Of a stretch of 64,000 bases of DNA, positions 46,326 to 57,480 are shown one piece after another. The stretch lies in assembly GCF_017591425.1 (NCBI RefSeq), contig NW_024466413.1, positions 992,001-1,056,000 on the forward strand, read 5' to 3'. Source of the DNA: Ochotona curzoniae. Lineage: Eukaryota; Chordata; Mammalia; Lagomorpha; Ochotonidae. Positions within the stretch are counted from its first letter, which is position 1. Each line of letters opens with the position of its first letter. Under the pieces are notes generated by a model. That model was given only the letters and a program-made list of their open reading frames with translations, ran no database searches and had not been told where the DNA came from. The position numbers and the translations under genes were made by a program.

Positions 46326-47144
46326 CCCAGTAAACTTTCTAATAGTCACAGATCACTGATATTGCATTAGCATACAATTCTGGACAATTCCTGAAAGACA
46401 GAGTTGCGTATGATGAAGGTCACAGATGCCACATGTAGCACCCCAGAGGCAGTGGTGATGCTGAGGCAGTTGTGGGGTGACCCTAGTGCCAACCACCCTG
46501 TGTCATGAGGTCACCAGCGATACCTGGGTACTCTGTACTGGGGCTGTCTGAATCAACTGGTCCCCCCTAGTGGCCTGCCTGACGTGGGCAGCATCCTTCA
46601 CTGCCTTAGCTAAGGGAGAGACCCAGGCCCCAGGGAGCTGGCGGTTTCTGGGAGTAGAGAGGGTCCCAGCTAACCCTGGGATGGGGAGGGCTGGGGCACA
46701 CAGAGGCAGCATCCAGGGAATCCTTCCCGAGACCAGATCAGCAACCACAGGCAGAGGACCCAGACATTGCAGGCACTGGTTGAGAAATGCCTTCCCATGC
46801 CTCGGTCCTGGGTTGTCTCCATCCATGGTGCAGAGGCAATGAGTGCTTCCAAACGCTGGGAGAAGCAGGTGCTCAGATGTAATGAATGAATACATGGATG
46901 ACGTGTAATGTGCACCGCAGTGTGCTAAGCCGCATGATGGACTGAATCCCCCCATTCCTTTTCCCATGTGTAATTCTCACGATGAGCTGTGACGTGAGGC
47001 TATGAGGTGTGGTTCAAAATGTTCACTGCACAGCCATCAGTTAGACACATGTGTGAAATGAAAGCAGGATATAACTAGGATATCTCTGACCTTTGGCCTC
47101 TGTTCCTTGACCTTCATCACACATCGACTCCATTGCTGAGGGAT

Positions 47145-47146
<2 letters not shown>

Positions 47147-47196
<50 letters not shown>
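47147..47196. repeat. Perfect (GT)25 microsatellite
   Basis: Fifty bases of uninterrupted GT dinucleotides, 163 bases upstream of the exon at 47360. Perfect arrays of this length usually vary in length between individuals. Confidence 0.98.
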
Positions 47197-47199
<3 letters not shown>

Positions 47200-47359
47200 G
47201 CCTGCATTTGTTTGCCTGAAGCAGGCATTGTTGAACTCTCAGGCAGTTAGCACACCCCTGCCCTCCCTCCCATGACAGTGGCCCCCGGATGTTCAGTCAG
47301 CTCTGCCTGTGGTTACCCCTCAGTCTTTCTTCATTACTTTGATTTCCTTCTCTTGCCAG

Positions 47360-47413
47360 GGGGAGCGAGGCCTGGATGGATTCCCTGGGAAGCCTGGAGA
47401 AGCCGGAGAGCAG
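47360..47413 (+). CDS. COL22A1: COL22A1 collagen exon, 54 nt (GERGLDGFPGKPGEAGEQ)
   Basis: The acceptor is CTTCTCTTGCCAG and the donor is GAGCAG|GTAGGT. It is six triplets, phase 0. Human has GERGLDGFPGKPGDTGQQ. The run of four G after the acceptor is resolved by the frame (GGG GAG CGA). Confidence 0.97.
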
Positions 47414-48320
47414 GTAGGTGGGTGAAGGTGCAGGTGGGCTGGTGTTGGCCAGAGACAAGAATGGCTTGCCCGGACACTAAGCTCTGCAGAGCCTGACCCC
47501 AGCTTGCTCTCTGCTCAGCTGGGGGCTTAGTGATTGGATCCTAGCTGTCTGGCCAGATGTGACCTCGTGAAACTCTAGAGTCAGAGGGTCCCAGCAAAGG
47601 TCCCCTTAGAGTCCTTGAGTTGTGGGTTGGGTTGCCGTGCAGGCTGTCATAGTGTGCACTTGTCCACTGTGATCTGTGTGCAGAAGCATCTGTAGTAGCC
47701 ACATGCTCAGAGTGCAGGTTTAGATTCAGCTCAGTGCTTGCTGGAATACATCCGGTGTGGAGACAGCCTGACCCAGGGCCCCCTACTCACACATTGCTGC
47801 CACACGGAGAAGGCTTCCTTCTGTGTCGGGACATGGGTGAGGAGGGGTGCTTCAGTGTGCCCCTCTCTGACTCCAGCATTCAGGGTCCTGGGTCTCCCTG
47901 GGGCAATGCTGGTGCAGCCTGCAGCTGGGCTGCCTTTCCCACTACCTGAACAGCCATCCCTCCGGATGCCCATGACCGCATCAGGGTTCACCAGCTGCAC
48001 CCCTGGGCTCCAAGACAGATCTGTTATGTATTGGCTGCTCATACTTCTTGCCATGGTCTCTCTGCCCTCCCGTCACCGAGCAGTGGGCTCCTTGCTCTCT
48101 CGGAGTGTGCCCTTGAGTCCCAGCATGGCTGTGCAGAGGAAGCCTCCATAGGTGAGGAAGCACTTTCTAGAAAGTCTGGCCTGAGTGTGGACCTCTGCTT
48201 TTTCAGAAGAGCCAAGCCCACACTCAGGCCACAATTGTCCTGTGCCCTGTTTCTTACCCACCATTGAGTACCACAGTGTCCCTCATAACTCCCCTAACCC
48301 ACCCTGCTTTCTTCCCCCAG
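47414..48320 (+). other. COL22A1: COL22A1 intron, 0.9 kb
   Basis: GT-AG intron of unique sequence. No repeat was recognised. Confidence 0.9.
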
Positions 48321-48365
48321 GGAAGACCTGGCCTTCCTGGTGTGGCAGGGCCCCCGGGAGAGAAG
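48321..48365 (+). CDS. COL22A1: COL22A1 collagen exon, 45 nt (GRPGLPGVAGPPGEK)
   Basis: The acceptor is CTTTCTTCCCCCAG and the donor is GAGAAG|GTAAGC. It is five triplets, phase 0. Human: GRPGPSGVAGPQGEK. Confidence 0.97.
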
Positions 48366-50488
48366 GTAAGCCACGTTGAGCAGCTGTAGCCCAGGCAGGG
48401 GTCACCACTGAATCCATCAGGCCCCGACGGAGGGTCCTGGGCTGGGGATCTGGACACACTGAGCTCCCAGCAGGTGCTGAGCTGAGCGTTGGAAACTCAG
48501 ATGATATCTCTACCTGTCCTGCTTTATTGTGTTTGCTTACCTTTAAGATTAAGATTTCACCACAAGAGAACCCAAGCCCCCATTGCATGACATGCACCTT
48601 AAACGCTTGTCGGTCTCGGGAACCCATCCAAACATCATCTCACCAGTCCTTGCTCCTCACGTCTCTGACATTCTGAGATTGAGAAAAGAAAGCAGAGAAA
48701 TACCTCTGAAAATCACTAGGTCTCTCAAACAGCGTTCCATTTGTATCTCAGCATTTTGGTCCCCAGTTTTTGGGACCTCTTCAACAAGGCGTAACTGAAT
48801 ACATTGTTGCCTGGAATCTCTGTGCCTCAATCTAACTGCAGGATAGATCTTTGCCAATTGCTACATTCTTGTTAGAATAGATGTGGGAACTCCAAGGCAG
48901 TCAGGGTGCTGGAGAAGGAGAAGGTGTGATGCTGACTAGGATACCGCCAGTCAGGCCTGCTCTTGGTGCACTCTGGACAGGCCCCTGCGAAGACAGTCCC
49001 TGGACACGAGGTTGGAGGTCACTGGGCAGCGATACACCTCTGCCAGGAGCAGGGTGCTCTGCCCCGGCTGCTGCTTGGAGCTGCTTGCTGTGGTGTTGAG
49101 GTGAAGGTCATTGTCTTGGCTCTCGCTCATTCCCAGCACTGGCTCAGAATAAAGGAGAAGCATAAGGCCTTCCTGGTTCTGCCTGCAGGGAGACAGGCAC
49201 ACAGAATAAATAAGTAAACTGCCCAGGCCAGACACTGCCCAGCCAAGGAGTGAGGCCTGGAGGCTTCCACACACCGCCCTCAGTGAACTCATCTCTCTGT
49301 GCAGGTATTCTGAGAGTGTTCAGGTTTGCAGTGCAGTATAACTCGGTGTCAGGATCTAAGTACTTCTTGGCAGTCTCTTGGCAGAGCTTGTGAGCTTCCT
49401 AAAGAAGTTCATTTCAGCTTGTTAAGAGGGAAGCTTCTTGGAGTGTGTATGTGTGCAACAGCTCTGCTGCCCGTGTGTGCATGTGCACAAAGCTGTGTGT
49501 GCATGTCTGCACGTGTGTATGCACATGGCCATGAGTGCATCTGTGTGTGTGTGCACACAGCTGTGTGTGCATGTCTGCACGTGTGTGTGTGCACATGGTC
49601 ATGAGAGCATCTGTGTGTGCACACAGCTGTGTGTGAATGTCTGCATGTGTGGGAAGACGAGTTGTAATCCCCTAAGTGCAGTGGGAGATGGCAGGCGTAC
49701 TCTGAGTCACTCATCTTGAGTCTGGAACCTGCAGATTTCAGATGTCTTTGTATGTATTCAGTGACTCCTTGCTGAGCCATTCAATGACACTGTGCCTAAG
49801 TGCATGCTCCCAAGCCAGGCTCTCAATTAAGGAGCATGTCCCCAGTCCATTCTGTGAGACCCTTTGCTCTAAGCAGTCTCCTTGATTTATCTGCAGTGGA
49901 ATATAGAGCTAGAGGTTTTTCTATTGCCACAATAAACAAATACCCCCATCTGAAACCAGCATATTGGTTGTGCCCCAGGAGACCGGGTCAAGCCTCAGCT
50001 GTCATAACTCAGGTGAAGCAAGTCTTCTGCATATAATGAATGAAAGGGGAGCTTGTGGTTATTCATGTGATAAATGTGCATTGACTGTAACCCACATGTA
50101 ACATGCCAGAAGTATCATTGCTATTCCTTGCTGTACCTAACATAGGACCTGCTGCAAGCAGGTGGTTGCTGACGGCTGCCTAGAAGCAGCAGATGGTTGT
50201 GGTGATCCTGAGCCATTCACAGAACACCTGCCAGTTCTAGGAGATAGGGTGGATGTACACAAGAGGAGACAAGATGCCTTGTGATCTCAGTGCAGACACA
50301 CACCTGACACGGAAGAGCTGTAAATACTTCAAGGAGCGAGCCAAGGCATGATGACCATGTTGTAATGAAGCACAGAGAAGGAAGTAGAGCCTGGGATTAC
50401 AAGAACCAGAAAAGCCTTTAATAGGTGGGGCCAACAGAAAAAGGTGGCGTTGAACGACTGTATTAAACTTCATGTTATTTCTGTGCAG
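48366..50488 (+). other. COL22A1: COL22A1 intron, 2.1 kb
   Basis: GT-AG intron holding a GT-rich composite tandem repeat (49485-49652). The rest is unique sequence. Confidence 0.9.
49485..49652. repeat. GT-rich composite tandem repeat, 66-68 bp unit, about 2.5 copies
   Basis: Units start at 49485, 49553 and 49619. Each has GCACACAGCTGTGTGTGCAT, GTCTGCACGTGTGTATGC, ACATGGCCATGAGTGCATC, then a GT run of variable length. The third copy is truncated. The left flank from 49444 is also GT-rich. Confidence 0.92.
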
Positions 50489-50533
50489 GGTGAGGTGGGA
50501 CCTGCAGGACCTCCTGGAGTCCCGGGCTCTGTG
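50489..50533 (+). CDS. COL22A1: COL22A1 collagen exon, 45 nt (GEVGPAGPPGVPGSV)
   Basis: The acceptor is TATTTCTGTGCAG and the donor is TCTGTG|GTAAGT. It is five triplets, phase 0. It is one residue different from human (E for D). Its last triplet GSV abuts the conserved interruption encoded by the next exon. Confidence 0.97.
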
Positions 50534-50795
50534 GTAAGTTACAAAGAGTTAGAATCATGGCCTCATATGGGAAGATAGAATTGAATGGTCGGAATAATTT
50601 TCTAACAATAAACCATAACTCTTCTAGTGATGCAGATTAGATAGACTTTTCGCACCAAAACAAGAGATAAAATCCATGAAGGGTCAGAAACCATTACTTT
50701 ATAGAACACTCTGGGAATGCTCTCCCTGGGTTCAAGAGAGGTTGGTTTGTCGAGTAAATGCCACTGCTTCCACTGATGCCTGCTTTATGTCACAG

Positions 50796-50825
50796 GTGCA
50801 GAGAGAAGGCCTGAAGGGAGAGCAG
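50796..50825 (+). CDS. COL22A1: COL22A1 collagen microexon, 30 nt, with triplet interruption (VQREGLKGEQ)
   Basis: The acceptor is TTTATGTCACAG and the donor is GAGCAG|GTAAAT. It is ten codons, phase 0. The exon starts without Gly: ...GSV is followed by VQRE and then GLK GEQ, so the Gly-X-Y repeat is offset by one residue. Human reads VQQEGLKGEQ, so both exon and interruption are conserved. The 262-nt intron before it and the 199-nt intron after it are the shortest here. It is too short for ORF or composition-based gene finders and is easily missed. Confidence 0.95.
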
Positions 50826-51024
50826 GTAAATGGATGAGTCCTTTTCTTTGGGGGATTTAGGCTGTATCTGAGGCAGAAAGACCACAGCCCTGGGGTTGAG
50901 CTTTCAGAAACGTGTGCAGTTGACTCTCTGACAGGAATGTAAAGTCCCACGTCCATTCCTCTTGGGAACTTCAGAAGAAAATGTGACTTCAGGAGTTGTG
51001 TCTAATGCATGCTTGTGTTTCCAG

Positions 51025-51078
51025 GGAGCTCCAGGACCAAGAGGGCACCCAGGTCCACCTGGGCCACCAGGAGCTCCG
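51025..51078 (+). CDS. COL22A1: COL22A1 collagen exon, 54 nt (GAPGPRGHPGPPGPPGAP)
   Basis: The acceptor is CTTGTGTTTCCAG and the donor is GCTCCG|GTAAGT. It is six triplets, phase 0, proline-rich and therefore helix-stabilising. Human: GAPGPRGHQGAPGPPGAR. Confidence 0.97.
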
Positions 51079-54000
51079 GTAAGTCATCCCCTCACTGCCC
51101 AGAGGTTTGGACACCTCTTGGTCTAGAACTTGGTAATGGCTCCTATTTTTGAGCATGGTACCATCTTAGAGGCTGAGTGGCAGGAGCTGTTGTTATGTCC
51201 GTTCCTACACAGAACACTGAGTATTGAGGACAGGATGTGGGAGCAGATCATGCAGCTTCCAGGCATGGGTTGATGCCTAAGCAGCCCACCTCCAGAGACC
51301 CCAGCCCCAAATACGCCAAGGTCAGGCTCCCAGATGTGCTGCCTGGTATTATTGTATTTTTTCAGATATGGTGGAGTAAATACATTGGGCTCTTGAATGT
51401 GGAATTCCTCCGAATACACATTCTCCATTCCCTTGTCTCTGACTTACACTGACTTTGTAGAGGCCTAGAACAGTTTATCCTTTGATGTCTCTCAGTTCAG
51501 AATGTAGTAATGTCTAAAGAACTGTTGGAGAAGAGCCCACTTGGAGAGGCCCTGGAATATTCTATGATATCAGATCGATTCCTAAGAATAATTAAAAAAA
51601 AAAACCAAAAAAATAGGAAACCCACAGGAGTCCCTGCATAAGGCCACTCTTCAAGCAACATAATGCTTCCTCTTTCAAGACTGTGTATTTTATTAAAGTG
51701 TATAAAATAATAATTACATTCATAATCAGAATTGCTTTAAGCCACTGAGGCCTATGCCTGATGAATAAGCATATATAGTGTTTTTTTTTTGAGAGGCTAA
51801 AGTCATCATAAATGTTTAATTCCAGTATAGTTGAAGAACAGATACACATAAAGCATTTTGAGTTAATAAAGCAACCTTCTGTCTCTGTAACCTGTGCTAA
51901 TCCTGTCTTCACCAGAAGCAAACTGATCACTATTTCTGTTAACTGTTGAGAGATTTTAAACCAGGCCATGCAATAGATGCACTGCTCTCTCCATAATTCC
52001 ATATGTGTATTTATTTCAGACTCATTATTGGCGAGTATTGAATAGTATGACTGAATATGTTAACGTATGCATGTGCAGTGTGCTGAGGCGAGGTGGTTAT
52101 TTTTCAGCTGTTGCCCATGAATACATTGGTTTAGGTGCACTGAGAGGTTTGCACACAGGCATACTTCTATTGAGAGGCAGACTAGGACTTGAAATCCAGA
52201 TCAGTCCGACCATCCAGACCATGCTGCTTACATGTCTGGGTGTCCTGGCAACAGTTCTTCCTCTCCAGTGTGCCAGAGGGAATCACCACTCAGTGGTCTG
52301 GATGCTCCATGGCTCCCACTGAAGAATATGGAGCCCATCAAGCCTTGTGAGGCTGAGCCCCGAGGCAGCCATCCTAGCCTTTTTCTGGGAGATATGTGTA
52401 GCATTCACCTTCTATGCATATTTTCTTGTGATCAGTGAGAGAGAGGGAGGAAGCAGCAGCCTCAAGAACATGTGGCTTCCCATGTGACATCAAGGGAAAT
52501 ACCAAGGCTAAAGACGTAGGAATGCACCAGTCCCATTGCTTACTGAAAAAAACAATTACAAGCAGACATTTCTAATTTCCAGATGAGCAACGGGAATCCC
52601 TGTGTTGCTCTGCTCTGTTACACAAGACGTGGGGAAAAATCTTGATTCTCTTACATGCTAATAGCAGGTCCCTCAACCCGGCTGGTCAGAAGCTGTCCAT
52701 GGTGCTGAAAGTGTCCTCCAGGCTGGGTGCTCCTCATGGAATGGGATTTAGTTGACCTGGTCTTTTCCTTAGACAGGATTCGAACATGAAACAACCTAGG
52801 TACAGACGATGTCAAAAGTGGACTTGTGATGAGAGGTTTGACTGTTACACTAGCTCTTCCATCTCTGAATCTGATGAGTTTATCACGTGGTAGAAACTTG
52901 ACACTTGCTTGTAGGAACATCGCTCCATAACATGCATTCAGGGGTGCAGCAGTGGGACCTGACTGCAATGTGAGTTTCTTCATAAACTGTGGAATTATCT
53001 TGGGATTAGGAGCCATGGCATCTGGTTTCATGTCCCAGTTCTCCCACCATGAACTTTTAATTTCTCAGATCATCATCACCATCTCCAAGTGCTCTGGGGC
53101 TTCTGCGACCTAATATACAAAGCAGTGCTTTCTCAAGCTCTCCTGAGCCCTCACTGATACTGTTATTTCTTTTTTTTGACTTCCCAGTATTACTTAGCTC
53201 AAAACTTTCCCCAGAGTAGCTCCCTAAATATTCATTGAGTTGAATGAAATTGAGAAGCTGACTTCAGTAACTTCTGTTGAGAATGGAAAATTTTGAGTTT
53301 GTGTTCAACAATCCCAGAGAGAGGAAAATATTTCCCATTCTCTAAATGGAAACTGTGGGCAGTGTTCTCCATCCAGATGCTGGCCTCTCGTCATTTCCCC
53401 AATGTGAGACGGACTGGCGCGGTTTTACTGGTGTCTTGCTGAGCAGCTAAAGGGCTGGCTGAGCTGATCAATGCCAGGTTTTTGTTGTTGCTTAAAGAAA
53501 ACTCATTCCCGCTGGGTCTTACTGTGTGTCCTGAGATCCAAATTTTCCTTGTAAAGAAGGGAATTCATACCTTTTGCTATAGCATTTTCTGTATTCATTT
53601 GTTCATTTGTTCAGGAGAATGAAAGATATTAGATCTAAGTCACTTCATACTTATGCAAGATTGGAAACAATAGCTACTGTGATAATCATGTTTATGGAAG
53701 ATGAAGAAGTTAAATACCCTGAATGAGTTTCTGGCCAGAATTCACTTAAGCATGGTGGCAGGGTTACAACAAAAGCTGAGGGTTTTAATGACTCCCCTTC
53801 CTGGCCAAGGGCTATGTGATTTCATTTGGGTATAAATTGGGGTGTTGTCAGAGGATATGGGGGCTGCGTGGCTTTAGAATCCACTTTGCAGGGCCCTCAT
53901 AACTGCTCAGCGTAGAAGAGCATATCTTTTTTTCCTCTTCAGACCTGAGACAAGTGGAGTTCTGCAAGGCCACGTGACTTGCAGGGGTCATGCAGTAGAC

Positions 54001-54495
54001 ACAAAGGAAGGGTGAGGAGGCAGGGTTTGAGTTAGGCCGGTGTCACCTCATCCTGCATCGAGGTCCCCTATTTAATTGAAATTGATCTTCCCTGGACAGT
54101 TGTATTTATAGGCATTTATACTGTTGGATTTTGCACATGACTATTATCTGACTGTCAGATAATCCAGTCCAGCTGCCTCTGAGCCAGTCTGCAGTGAGGG
54201 AAGGGCCCTGGGATTAGGGATGTGGACACAGGCATGTCAGACACTTCCACTAATCAAGCCATTCAATCATGGTAGTGTGAAGGGGATTGCCTACGTTTTT
54301 CTTGCTTAGATTGGATGGATGTGCTTGTTGTGGAGTGATACGGGTGGAGAGACTGGACGATGGAATGTTAGTTGTGTCCTGACTCAGTTTCCCTCACTGG
54401 GGTGACCCTGGAGTTTCTTGCTCTTGTGACTGAGACGCAGAGCACTGTCTAGGCACTGACCATCATCTCTCTCTTTCTCTTGCTCCCCGGCAAAG
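51079..54495 (+). other. COL22A1: COL22A1 intron, 3.4 kb, AT-rich
   Basis: GT-AG intron. It is AT-rich with an A-run near 51594-51612 and a T-run near 51780. MIR-like pieces are possible at about 53005-53090 and 53950-54070, judged weakly by eye. No exon. Confidence 0.85.
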
Positions 54496-54549
54496 GGTCT
54501 GATGGGTCCGGAAGGCAGAGATGGACCCCCTGGCTCACAAGGTCTCCGA
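54496..54549 (+). CDS. COL22A1: COL22A1 collagen exon, 54 nt (GLMGPEGRDGPPGSQGLR)
   Basis: The acceptor is TCTCTTGCTCCCCGGCAAAG (A rather than C/T before the AG) and the donor is CTCCGA|GTAAGT. It is six triplets, phase 0. Human: GPIGPEGRDGPPGLQGLR. It is the last exon in the window. The human chain continues with GKKGDM, which is not found before 64000. Confidence 0.97.
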
Positions 54550-56924
54550 GTAAGTAAACCATCTTCTTTTTCTCATGCCCCAGCTTACCCACATCAGCTC
54601 CATTTTATAAGGTCAACCAGGGGAGCTGTTGCCAGATTCGAGAGTTTGTAGAAATGAGTATGAGCACAGAGTGCGGGATTGGCTGGATAGTCTGTATGTT
54701 CCGCTTGGAGCTTGGTTGCATCCAGGAGGCCTGAGGGCGAGTCTGTTGTTTTGTATGGGTTGTATAGATAGAAATGTGGCACCCAAGTGTGACCAGAGAT
54801 CCTGCAGGATTGTAGGACTAACAATCACAAAAAGGGGGTAACTGGCCCAGTCCTGGGAGGCAGCTGGGGCTTCTTGAAGGAGATGATACTAATCAAGTCT
54901 TGAGAAAAAATAGGAACAGGGTAGAGATCTCTGTCTGCTCTGAGCTGCTTTAATCTGTTACTGTGTTATTGAGTCTTGTATCTTGTGCCATGGCACTCAA
55001 GTTAATTACGCAGGTGTGCTTTAATATCTAAATTGCACCCACCTCCTGGTTCTAATTCACCAGTAAGCAGGACTCCCAACACACTGCCCTAAGTAGAAGT
55101 ACATTTAGGTCTGGTGCCCTTTGGGAAGCCCTCTCAGCACCCTGAACCAGGACTCACTTCCAACTCTGTGACCACTCTTTTTAGTAGGCTGCTTGGCCCG
55201 GGGTAGGTAGACAACTTTGCATATGTCAAGCTCTAGCCCTTAAGCTTCTGCCAGCTTTTTACAGTCCACACAGAGAACTGTACAAGGGACACAACCTCTT
55301 GGATATGTGACAATAGTTCCAGGGACTAACAACTTTACTGCCCCTGGAGGTTTTCATCAGAGGCTGGGTGACCTTGGACAGAAAGGTGGACACAGTGGCC
55401 TTGGCAATTGGCAGAGGCAGATGGGGTACTGGGAAGGCGTCTTTCAGCCTGGAGTAGGGGCATCATGGGCTGTGGATTGCCAACATCCGTAGGAGTCACC
55501 CATCTCGAGGTCACACTTCCAACCTTTTCCTATGAAGGAGCTGACAGGCTCCTAGCATTCAGCACAGACTTTCACTGACTCCTCCCCACCTGGGAACCTG
55601 GCTGTTTGGTTTGTAAATAACACTTCCTCACGTAGCCATCTTGAATCCGCAAGAGTCTATGAGCTGCTGATTTTGAAGGCTAAGGGCAGGATGATGGTGG
55701 AGTGGGCGAGAGGGAGGACAGTCTTACCCCAAGTAGAACACCTCGGACATGCCGCCTCCTATCCACATCCCCAGTGTGTGAGGCTTGGCCTCAGTGTGCA
55801 CTTCAGTCACAGGAGACCAAGCCAGTTACCTGCCTCTCTGTGACTGGGAGGATCCTGGGTTTTGCACTAGGATGCTGCTCTGGGTAAGAAGCTCTACTTA
55901 CTGCTCAGCAGGGAGGTGGCCCTGGAAGGTCCCTTGCTCTCTCCAAGCCTGATTACAAATGGGGAAGACATCACCACAAGCCTTCTGTTGGAAGTGCCCA
56001 TGGTGGAGCTTGGCCCACATGGGGTAGCCGTCATGCTCTCATTCTCCCAACATGCTCATGCAGTCTTTAGCGAAAACAGTAATCTTTGCACATTTGTGTA
56101 ATGAGTGTTTATACGCACCTTGCTTCATTTTGCATTGCACTGCTGCAAGTATTGCTTTTCCTAATGTAGTGTTAGGTGGTAGGTGGAGCTGTTTATGTAA
56201 AGATGACTGTGAAGGTTTTGAATCTATGCCTTGATCTAATTTACTTTTATTAAAAAAGGGAGGGAATGTCTGACTTGGAGCCTGCTTATCAGACCCACAC
56301 ATTCTGGGATGTGACTTCCTGGAACCTGCTGCTGCCAAACTTGGAAACATTTTTCAGTCTTAATGAGCAATGTCAGCCATCCGTGCACCGAATGATTGGA
56401 TTGGCCTGGTCCAAGCTTAACACAGTCCAGGAGCTTTGGAAATGGGGCAGAGGCACCAGGCCCAGTGAATTTTGGAGCAAAACAAGGCTATCCAGAGGAG
56501 CCAATAGGGCAGATGGGGACAGCAGGGACAGATGGCTGGAGCTGGTCTTGGGATGTGGTATCTATCACAGCAGCCTGGTCATCACCCCCATGGCACAGCT
56601 GAAGAAGTACCCAGGTAACAACTTGGCCATGTGGGCCCTTCGAGGTTCCTACCCGGGACTTTGTGTATGCAGATCTTGGCTTGTTGTTTTCTCTCTGTCT
56701 GTCCTTCCCTGTGTCAGTCCTGACAGAGCTGGATCTCTAAGTTCTTACAATGCACAGGCCCTTTGCTAAATGAATGCCTTAGGGGGTTCTGAGGAAGTTA
56801 ATGTGTTAGCAGCCAGCTAAGGAAGCTGATGTGTACATGCAGGGAAGCTTGGTGCCTCGGTAGAAACTGGTAAACATTAGGGCATTCAGAGAGAAAAGAG
56901 AATGCTTTTGCAGCATGGAGCGGG

Positions 56925-57165
56925 AATGCAGCCCGTTTGCTGGTTCATTGCCCAAATGGCTACAAAGGCTGGAGATGAGATGGTCAGGATCCAGGAGCCA
57001 GCAACGTCCTCTGGGTCTCCCCTGTGGGTGCAGGATCCCTTTTGGGATCCTGCACTGCTCACTTTGGTTGTAAGCAGGAAGCAGGATCTGAAGGGGGCCG
57101 CTGGGATGCAAACAGGCACCCATATGGGATGCCAGCACTGTAGGTAGGGTCCAGCATATTATGTC
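56925..57165 (-). mobile_element. CSINE, antisense
   Basis: TGGTTCATTGCCCAAATGGC, CAACGTCCTCTGGGTCTCCC, GTGGGTGCAGGATCCC, then GGCACCCATATGGGATGCC. The tail end is missing and the head is eroded. An inverted GGATCCCTTTTGGGATCC palindrome lies inside. Confidence 0.82.
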
Positions 57166-57354
57166 ATGGTCACACACTTCTGTCCCCGACCCCTGTCAGC
57201 TCTTAACCAGCTGTGCTCACACTATGTCACCAGATTGGAAATGCACCAGTGTGGTTCAAAGTTTTGTGAGCAAAGCTCCTCCCTTTAACCCCGCCAGTGC
57301 CATCCTGGGGCCGCTCAACCAGTCTGTCCTTTTGTCCACCTGTGTCCTATCTTC

Positions 57355-57480
57355 TTGTTTTTTGTTCACTTTCTTCCATTTTCTCTTCCCCTCTCTCCTC
57401 TCCTTCCCTCCATTCTTCTCTGTTTCCCTCCCCTCTCCTTCCCGTTCTTCCTTCCTCCCCACTCCTCCCACCCCCCATCC
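57355..57480. repeat. Polypyrimidine tract
   Basis: About 125 bases almost entirely C and T on the + strand (TTCTCTTCCCCTCTCTCCTC, CTCCCCTCTCCTTCCCGTTC, TTCCTTCCTCCCCACTCCTC). Confidence 0.85.

Larger units (their letters stand above)
40622..47359 (+). other. COL22A1: COL22A1 intron, 6.7 kb
   Basis: GT-AG intron, the largest complete one here. It holds an antisense CSINE interrupted by a sense CSINE (41257-41932), a sense CSINE (45378-45665), an antisense CSINE (46060-46325), a pyrimidine-rich tract (44900-45068) and a perfect (GT)25 array (47147-47196). Confidence 0.9.
11578..54549 (+). other. COL22A1: COL22A1 gene, 19 consecutive internal coding exons (partial gene)
   Basis: Seen: 19 exons with canonical acceptors and donors splice into one open frame of 473 full codons plus a 2-nt split codon at the left edge. 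Known family: collagen XXII is a secreted homotrimeric FACIT-like collagen with signal peptide, VWA domain, TSPN/laminin-G-like domain and a long interrupted triple helix. It is deposited at tissue junctions (myotendinous junction, cartilage-synovial surface, hair follicle). The order of peptide blocks (TSPN, Pro-rich hinge, GEK..., VQREGLKGEQ, ...GLR) matches my memory of the human chain block for block, and clearly better than types XII, XIV, XX or XXI. The window carries roughly human residues 237 to 710 of about 1,626. The VWA exon is upstream and the next human exon (starting GKKGDM) is not found before 64000. No frameshift or in-frame stop was seen, so the gene looks functional. Confidence 0.97.

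Noticed and set aside
52129..52320. Possible SINE or MIR in the AT-rich intron
   Set aside because: A few words (GAGAGGCAGACTAGGACTTG) resemble MIR, but order and length do not hold up by eye, so I did not list it.
56396..56602. ORF with many Gly and Pro, checked as the next collagen exon
   Set aside because: No Gly-X-Y periodicity, no acceptor/donor pair in the right phase and no match to the human GKKGDM exon.
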